Of a DNA stretch of 64,000 bases, positions 57,083 through 64,000 are shown one piece after another. Under the pieces are notes generated by a model, which was given only the letters and a program-made list of their open reading frames with translations, had not been told where the DNA came from and ran no database searches. The first letter of the stretch is position 1; each line of letters starts with the position of its first letter. Both the position numbers and the translations under genes were made by a program. Source of the stretch: Datisca glomerata (Eukaryota > Streptophyta > Magnoliopsida > Cucurbitales > Datiscaceae); NCBI GenBank assembly GCA_003255025.1, contig QANY01009435.1, positions 1 to 64,000 of the forward strand, read 5' to 3'.

Positions 57083-59125
57083 ATGGATTATCTTCTTGAT
57101 GGGTTTACTAATTCTGTGAACGGATTTCAAGTTGACCATGAAACATTCCAGAATCTTTCAAACGGATTCAAAATGAATAATGAGTTTTTGGATCCAATAT
57201 TGGTTCCAAATAATCCATTACTGAATAATCATTGTAGCTCAACTTCATCTTCAAGCCCATGCTCAGAAGGTGAATCACCTGACAGCCATGACACCTCAAA
57301 TTCAATTCTCAAGTATATAAGTGAGATGCTTATGGAGGAAGGAGATCTAGAGATTAAGCCTTGTATGTTGCAAAACTGTTTGGCTCTCCAAGCTACTGAG
57401 AGATCCTTGTACGATGTTCTTGGCCAGAAGTATCCGCCTTCACCAAATGCCTCATGTCCACCACCTGTTTGTGAAAATGACCCAACAACAGATGATCCTT
57501 TCTCCCATAGTTCCGATAGTTATAGCAATAACAATAGCTTTGTTGTTAGTAACACAAACTGGGTTTTTGATCAAGTTGAATCTAAATCTTTTATTGGTGA
57601 TGATTCTTTGGTTGAGTCTTATTTTGACACCCTTTTGAATACAGATTCGGTTTCTGAGACACAATCTGAATCTGTTGGCTGTTTTGATAAAGAGGTAGAT
57701 GAATCAAGCAAGTTCCTTTCAAGGGGTGGTAGACAGTTGACAGGAGATGTGGCGGGGAAGAAAACCCACGTTCGGGGAGAAGATAGTGAGAGTTCTTCAG
57801 AAGAAGGGAGAAACAGCAAGCATTCTGCTGTTTACGCTGAAGAATACGAGCCGCCCGAGATTTTTGACAAGGTGTTGCTGTGTAAGGCTGAAAATCAGGA
57901 ATCCATGTCTTGTGAGATCCATGAAATCAGGAAGTCGAAAAGATCGAATGGCAAAACGAACCGGAATAGGAAACAACCAGATAGCAAAAAGGAATTGGTT
58001 GATTTATGGACACTGCTAAGTCAATGTGCACAAGCTGTGTCAATCTATGACCAAAGGACAGCAAAAGACCTACTCAACCAGATCAGGCAACACTCTTCTC
58101 CTTTTGGGGACGGAACTCAGAGATTAGCTCATTACTTTGCTAACGGCCTTGAGACACGACTCTCAGCCGGGACGCCCGTATATGTGCCTTTCGCATGTAA
58201 TGAAGCCTCAGCCGCAGAGATCTTAAAAGCTTATCAGTTATTCATCACAGCCTGCCCTTTCAAAAGGATGTCAAATTTCCTGGCCAACCGAACAATTTTA
58301 AAACGAGCAGAGAAAGCAACACGGGTTCACATTATCGATTTTGGCATTCTCTATGGTTTCCAATGGCCTTGCCTTATTCAACGCCTTTCGGTCAGACCAG
58401 GCGGACCCCCCAAGCTTCGTATAACCGGTATCGAGCTGCCCCAACCTGGATTCCGGCCTGCTGAACGAGTCGAAGAGACGGGAAGACGATTGGAGAACTA
58501 CTGCAAGAGATTCAATGTGCCATTTGAGTACAAAGTGTTGGCACAAAAATGGGAAACTGTAAAACTAGAGGATCTTGGAGTAGACCGAGATGAATTAACT
58601 ATCGTCACATGTATGTACCGATTAAAGCACATACCGGATGAAACAGTGATAGCAACTAGCCCGAGGGACACTGTCCTGAAGTTGATTAAGAGAATTAACC
58701 CAGGATTAGTCATCCATGACGTAATTAACGGATCATATAGTGCCCCTTTCTTTCTTACTCGGTTTAGGGAAGCGCTCTTCCATTTCTCAGCGTTGTTCGA
58801 CATGTTTGAGGCGACTGTGACACGAGAAGATCCGCAGAGGCTTCTATTTGAGAAGGAGATATTTGGAAGAGATGCTATAAATGTAATAGCATGTGAGGGG
58901 TTGGAGAGGGTAGAAAGACCGGAGACGTATAAGCAGTGGCAAGTTCGGAATATACGGGCAGGGTTCAGGCAGATACCATTAGACCAAGAAATCATCAAGA
59001 GAGTGAAGAAGATGGTGAGATTAGAGTACCATGAGGATTTTGTTGTTGATCAAGATGGTCATTGGATGTTGCAAGGTTGGAAGGGAAGGATTGTTGATGC
59101 TTTGTCCTGTTGGGTGCCTGCATAG
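57083..59125 (+). CDS. GRAS transcription factor, LISCL group, second tandem copy
   Basis: An intronless 680-residue protein. It has LHR I from V306 (VDLWTLLSQCAQAV), an exact VHIID at 415-419, LHR II with RITGIELPQPGFRPAERVEETGRR-type sequence, PFYRE around P555 (PFFLTRFREALFHF), RVER at 605-619 and a SAW end with CWVPA. The LISCL motifs are present but shorter: ILKYISEMLMEEGDLEIKPCM, and SAVYAEEYEPPEIFDKVLL just before the GRAS domain. The FKKGLEEASKFLP block of the first gene is reduced to DESSKFL. The protein is 120 residues shorter than its neighbour, with most of the difference in the disordered N-terminal half. Role as for the first gene. It converges with the HAD gene downstream. Confidence 0.95.
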   Translation: MDYLLDGFTNSVNGFQVDHETFQNLSNGFKMNNEFLDPILVPNNPLLNNHCSSTSSSSPCSEGESPDSHDTSNSILKYISEMLMEEGDLEIKPCMLQNCLALQATERSLYDVLGQKYPPSPNASCPPPVCENDPTTDDPFSHSSDSYSNNNSFVVSNTNWVFDQVESKSFIGDDSLVESYFDTLLNTDSVSETQSESVGCFDKEVDESSKFLSRGGRQLTGDVAGKKTHVRGEDSESSSEEGRNSKHSAVYAEEYEPPEIFDKVLLCKAENQESMSCEIHEIRKSKRSNGKTNRNRKQPDSKKELVDLWTLLSQCAQAVSIYDQRTAKDLLNQIRQHSSPFGDGTQRLAHYFANGLETRLSAGTPVYVPFACNEASAAEILKAYQLFITACPFKRMSNFLANRTILKRAEKATRVHIIDFGILYGFQWPCLIQRLSVRPGGPPKLRITGIELPQPGFRPAERVEETGRRLENYCKRFNVPFEYKVLAQKWETVKLEDLGVDRDELTIVTCMYRLKHIPDETVIATSPRDTVLKLIKRINPGLVIHDVINGSYSAPFFLTRFREALFHFSALFDMFEATVTREDPQRLLFEKEIFGRDAINVIACEGLERVERPETYKQWQVRNIRAGFRQIPLDQEIIKRVKKMVRLEYHEDFVVDQDGHWMLQGWKGRIVDALSCWVPA

Positions 59126-59711
59126 ATTTGTTTGACACAAAGTACTTGGTTTTTCTATACTAATATTTGCTTTCATTTTTCTCCTTATATTTTTCTGATT
59201 CTTTTCTTCAGCTATAGAGGAGCTAATTTAATCTATGCATGGCACAATTGGCATTAGTTTTGAATCCTCAATTCTTTTAGGCCTTGCCTTGTTTGTGATA
59301 ACCGTTATCTTGGCTGCAATCCTTATCTTAGTTTGCTAGTAATCTTGAATTGTCCTTGAGGAGACAATGGAATCAACGTAAAAAAGGATAAGCAATCCAA
59401 AATCATCAAGGCAAAGTCATCCTCAATTTACACAGTTCTATCACAAAGTAATCTATAAATTGAACATGTCAATTATATTTTGTTATCCATTCAATTACCA
59501 TAGTCATAGAGATTTCACATACCAAATTACACCATTTGCCATATAAATTAAAATATAAGAGAAATTTGATAATCAGAAAAAAATCGATTGTATTACGAAA
59601 CATAATTTTTATTAATTAAATAAAACCCTGATAGAAAGTGCAAGTTCTATAATACAGAGAGGAAGTAGAAGAGAATTCATCAGACTTTGTATTACAGAAA
59701 TAACAACAAGG
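59126..59711. other. Convergent 3' region between the second GRAS gene and the HAD gene
   Basis: 586 bp holding the two opposed 3' UTRs. No ORF is seen. AT-rich words with AATAAA-like character (TTAATTAAATAAAACCC at 59613, usable on either strand) may serve polyadenylation, but the exact sites cannot be fixed. Confidence 0.5.
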
Positions 59712-61302
59712 CTACGCTATAACTGATGTTTCAATTGAGACCTTCCGTGAGTACTCGACAGTAACTGAGGTCTCTTTGGCATCCCAGAGCTCCGGCAATG
59801 CCTCCCTCATATTGTGAATGCTTTCAAGGGCATGATCTACACCCTTGATTCGTTGAGAAGTGCCAACCTATATATGTACATTATAAACAAAAACTTGTTT
59901 AGAATCTAATTCTCAGAGGTTAAACAATCTCCAAGAAGTAACCTTTTTTGCAATTTCAATATCGGTAACTTACCCACACAGTATGGAGGCCTAAAGATTT
60001 CCCGGTCTTCAAATTCCGAATGCTATCGTCAAAGAACAACTGTAAACGGAAGAACTTATGACGTTTAAAACCTTTTATGCCGAGTAATTAAGATTAGTAT
60101 CACATGCTAATTAAACCAGATTAATGATCTTACCGTCTTTTGAGGGTTGATATTGGCTATCTTGAATACTTCCTCATAGGCGTCTTCAAATGGTTTGCAG
60201 ACCACTGGAGTCTTTGGAAGTAGCAAACCGGAGTTCAAACGGCTCGATTCCTCACTTACTTCATAATGTCCATTACTTGAATCATCACTAATTTCAGTAC
60301 TGGAGTCCTTCACTGAAACTTTGCCTTTGTCAGTGGGATTTAGAGTGTCAAAGCTTATAATATCTTCAAAGCAGTCCTCCAATCCAAGACTATTGAGCAC
60401 TCTGTTGGCGTGTATCTTATCTGCGTTTGTGAATATCTAAACAAAAAACACCAGAAATGACAGCATCACCGAATGCACGCTTAATTAAATGCACACCAAT
60501 CTATGATGAGAAGTATGATACTTACGACTTTCCGCACTGGTAGGCTAAGTAAAAGAGTCCTTAAAACAGGGTCAGGTCTTAAAATATGATAGGGCAACCT
60601 CCCATGAACAGATCTGTATTATGAAAAGGCATTATCTGATTATCATACCATTTCATAGTCTAAACGATACTGGCAGAATTAATTGAAGATCGGGTTGGTC
60701 TTACTTATGGAAGTCATCATAGTCGAAGTTATAACCAATAGCCTGCAAGTAATAGAAATGACAACCAATATTAATAGCCTACAAATTAAAAAAAAGGATA
60801 GGATTCAGGAGGCTAATAATGAACTTACCCTGAGACCAGCCATTGTTGTACCATAATTCTTGTACAATGAAATACACATTTCAGGAACTTTTTCCTCGTC
60901 TATGCCGAGCTTTTGAATCATATATTCTACAATTATTGTCATAGTATAAAAAAACACCAATTAACAAATGAATTGAGAACCAAACTATAGCTCGATTCAC
61001 CATTTTCTCTCAAATCCCACCCAAAAGGGAAAATGTTGGAAGAAAGAATTGGTATGAAGTGAATTGAAAGTATGTAATACCTTCGATGTTCTTGGTTATT
61101 TCCCTCGATATACCAGAACTAAGGGGATAAAGGGTGTCATCTACATCTGAAGATAAAGGATCCAATGTCAGCACAGTTTTGTTTTATACATAAATTAATC
61201 TACAGGTAGTTTTCATTCATAAAGGGCTTGGCAAGGCTTACCAAATAAAAGACATTCATATTTTGCCGCTGGCAATTGCTCGTACTGATCCTTTTTTTCC
61301 AT
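59712..61302 (-). CDS. HAD-superfamily phosphatase, pyrimidine 5'-nucleotidase / SDT1-like
   Basis: Eight coding exons, read by hand with GT-AG borders: 61302-61242, 61146-61081, 60926-60829, 60742-60705, 60613-60526, 60436-60134, 60039-59974 and 59867-59712 (stop TAG at 59714-59712). They sum to 876 nt, exactly 292 codons, all phases agreeing. The 291-residue product has HAD motif I at 21-25 (DVDDT, in CLLFDVDDTLYP), motif II at 118-124 (IFTNADK, T120), the motif III lysine at K198 (CKPFEDAYEEVF) and motif IV at 220-224 (FFDDS). YKNYGTTMAGLRAIGYNFDYDDFH-type sequence in the cap matches plant proteins annotated as suppressor of disruption of TFIIS or pyrimidine 5'-nucleotidase. Such enzymes dephosphorylate nucleoside monophosphates or similar small phosphates in the cytosol. 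The substrate is not proven. A Ser/Asp-rich stretch at about 157-183 is probably a loop. Confidence 0.92.
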
Positions 61303-62352
61303 GTCTATATATTGCAACTTTCAAACTGAAAAGAAAAATAGATATACATTTCTTACTGAATCATTGATCAGGACAATGAAAAATGGGGTGAGTAGAATGA
61401 TTCATGTTTTTCATAACGACTCCAGTTAAATAATAATCTGGTTACGAAATATTGTCCTTAAATAAACAGAGCTAGATAGATATACAATGCTAAAGGGAAT
61501 CAAATTGCTACCCTCTTTTAGTATTTACATAAAAAAGTAATTATAAGAATGAAGAAACACGAAACTAGTTATTAATAAGGTATTGGAGACTTAACTAACA
61601 TCTACTATGATTTGGAGTCTTGAACCGACCCAAATTGTTTAAGATAGGCATGGATTAAGCAAAAAGAAACCCACAATAAGTTTGGAATACACGCAAAGGT
61701 ATAGAGACACAAGCAGCATCAGCAAGCACTGCCAATTCTTAAAAATTACGGCTCCAAAAAGAGATCTTATGACTTTAGATTCCATTGAAGCCCATCGGAG
61801 CATACACAGAACTCAAAGAAAAATTGCAGAACACTCGAGGTACAAATACAAATAGCATTTGAATCGGAACACATTCCTAGCTTAGGATTCCTAAGCATAC
61901 CAAGTACGTGAAACAAAATTATCAACAAATAAAGACTAGAAATCACCTAATTACCAACAGAGAAACCTGAAATGGCCACAAACCAACCACATTTGTGTTT
62001 CTCAAGAAATTCAAACCATAATGCCAAAACAGGAGAGAGATTTTAGAAACGTATATGCGTCGGAGCCCCCAGAAAACTGAGATGCTCGAGCATTAATCAC
62101 GACAGGGAGTCCTGAAATGAGCCCAACATACTACCCAGTGAAGCATTTCAACATCAGTAACTAAAAACGAAATTGCTTACAATCAGAAACAGTTCAAACT
62201 ACAAAATGCCACAAAAAGGGATGAGAAAACGAAAGCAGTGAATGAACTTTACCAGATACCGATGGCCGCGATTCGGACAGAGATCGTAGAAAAGTGAGAA
62301 CGAGAGCTAAGACTATTAGAGGGTTGGTGTACCCATTGGGTCCGCTTAAATA
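61303..62352 (-). promoter_or_regulatory. 5' UTR exons, leader intron and core promoter of the HAD gene
   Basis: A short untranslated piece (61325-61303) follows the acceptor TTTTCTTTTCAG. The donor GTAAAGTTC at 62252 ends an upstream untranslated exon (62253 to about 62330), giving a ~925-bp intron within the leader. TATTTAAG on the minus strand near 62352-62345 is a TATA-like box about 25-30 bp before the probable transcript start. Leader introns of this kind often raise expression in plants. That effect is inference here. Confidence 0.6.
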
Positions 62353-64000
62353 GGAATCCAGAAAAGTAGATATTGCTTCAATTGAAAAGTCGCGGCTTTA
62401 CCTTTTTTATTTTTACTACGTGTTCCAATCAAAATCCAACACGTTCTTGTTTAATAATAAAGAGAATGGTCACGTGTTTTCAACTAAATAAATTTTTAAA
62501 ATTTATAAATTATATATATGAGTTATCAAATGATATGAAAGCGTATTAAATATTTGATGTTCTAAGAGTATCAAAATTTTTTTCTGATATAATACTAAAG
62601 TTTTTGTTGAATTAAAAAAATTTGTTAAATCATCAAACACATTTGTTAAACAGTTTTGACACATACATTGAACAACAAAATTTTTATTGAACTCTAGAAC
62701 ACATTAATTGAACATTGAATACATTTGGTAAAAAATTTCAACATATTGTTGAACCCTACGACATCAACGGCAGACCCGACATTGAGCCTCATGCATTACA
62801 TTTTTTGTAATTTATAAATTTTAAGTTTCAATTTTATCATTTTAGAACTTTGAAATTAAATTATATTAGACAATTAAAGCTTCTATTAGTCAATGTATCT
62901 TTATGTTTAGCCGTGTGAATCACGTGTATTGCATTAATAAAAAATTTAAGGTTTTAACTAAATTAATTAAGAGGATAAAAATGTGCCCATTGAAAAAAAT
63001 AAAGAGGATAAAAATGTGTCCATTGAAAAAAATAAAGAGGATAAAAATGTGCCTGCATGTGATGACGGACATAGATTAGTTGAAGCCTTGAATTATTTTA
63101 TAAACATAACTTTAGATTATAAACTACAAAACTTCAAATTTATAAATTCAATAAAAGGTTAACTATGAACCTTTAATTTATGGAAAGGGAGTATTTCTGG
63201 GACTGTCCAAAACTTGCTAACTAATGAAGGTAAAAGATAAAAAAAATCATATTATTTTCTTTCTTTTTTAACATTTAATCTGAACCGGTTAGGCCTAACT
63301 GGATAACTCATATTTAATTTCTCAAGCAACTATAGAGTATATATTCAAATCCTTAATTTATAGGGCACCAATTTTGATAGCTTTTCGTCCTTAACCTTAA
63401 ATCCTTAACTACTCATTGATGGATCTCTTAAAAAAATATTATCGATTGATCGTAAAATTTGACCAATTAGTTTACGCTCCAATCAGTTTGTTTTTCATTT
63501 ATTTAACTGGGCGGTTCAGTTTTTATCATGACAAGATCATAAATTTTTTATTCAATCTTATTTTTATATTAAAAATTAAACCAAACTGACCATGCACGTC
63601 GTAATAAACGTAATACATAAATTACATATTTGAGATATATGAACACGAAAACGAGGTACATGTTATCGGACAGTAGAAGTTTCTAAAATTATATACCTAT
63701 TTTTTATAGGTTTGTTAGTGTGGAAAGATGGACTTAAGTAAAAGGCACATATATCCTTTGAAAAAATAAGAATAATTTGTTGTGTATGATTTCATTGACC
63801 TGACTAGTTATTTTTTATTCTAAATTATACATTTCACGTTTTAATTTAATATCTATCACATGCATTTGAATATTGGGTCACCAAATTTATATAATAGAAA
63901 TTCAATATTTTAAGATAATTTAACAAACACGATTCATTGATTAAAATGAGAAAACTTTCTTCGTGTTTTCGTTGTTGAATTTGAGACCCATTTCAAAATC
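62353..64000. other. AT-rich spacer at right edge
   Basis: No gene is supported. It contains a 33-bp tandem repeat and, at 62600-62760, a degenerate run of ACATTTGTTAAA / ACATTGAACAA-like phrases. Confidence 0.5.
62971..63053 (+). repeat. 33-bp tandem repeat, 2.5 copies
   Basis: GAGGATAAAAATGTG(C/T)CCAT plus an A-rich tail starts at 62971, 63004 and 63037. The first two units differ by a single base. Confidence 0.95.

Overview
The window looks like gene-poor nuclear DNA of a flowering plant, most likely a eudicot. It is strongly AT-rich. It carries plant-type GRAS genes, a spliced plant HAD-hydrolase gene, and plant lineages of transposable elements: Ty1/copia, Tat-type Ty3/gypsy, L1-type LINEs, a hAT-type MITE and an old caulimovirid-like pararetrovirus copy. 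The species cannot be named from the sequence alone. There are no operons, CRISPR arrays or other bacterial features.

Layout. 1-550: possible 5' end of a leftward gene. 551-4640: decayed pararetrovirus copy (minus strand) with broken protease and reverse transcriptase sites. About 5171-11105: Ty1/copia copy A, with the end of pol deleted and a partial right LTR. 11106-19305: a Tat-type Ty3/gypsy region in permuted order (3' UTR tandem array, polypurine tract, full LTR, tRNA primer site, gag remnant, LTR fragment). 19306-25085: AT-rich spacer. 25090-29755: LINE, interrupted at 28301-28821 by a hAT-like MITE with a clear 8-bp target duplication. 30643-31291: short retroposon with a perfect 20-bp target duplication and an intact 136-codon ORF. 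32075-35011: leftward copia remnant C. 35018-43845: copia element B, the most complete retrotransposon here. Copy A is its relative.

The right third holds the genes. Two GRAS transcription factors of the LISCL (SCL14/SCL33-like) group lie in tandem on the plus strand (45010-47412 and 57083-59125), about 9.7 kb apart. A LINE remnant and a copia integrase remnant lie between them. Converging on the second GRAS gene is an eight-coding-exon minus-strand gene for a 291-residue HAD-superfamily phosphatase of the pyrimidine 5'-nucleotidase/SDT1-like type (59712-61302, with a separate 5' UTR exon near 62253-62330). The exons join in frame with canonical GT-AG borders.

The genes do not form a pathway. 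The GRAS pair are transcription regulators probably derived from one local duplication, and the HAD gene is a housekeeping-type enzyme. I found no convincing new biological system. The most informative signals are the permuted Tat element with its 3' UTR satellite-like array, the retroposon with the intact ORF, the MITE-in-LINE nesting, and a templated insertion inside the LINE.
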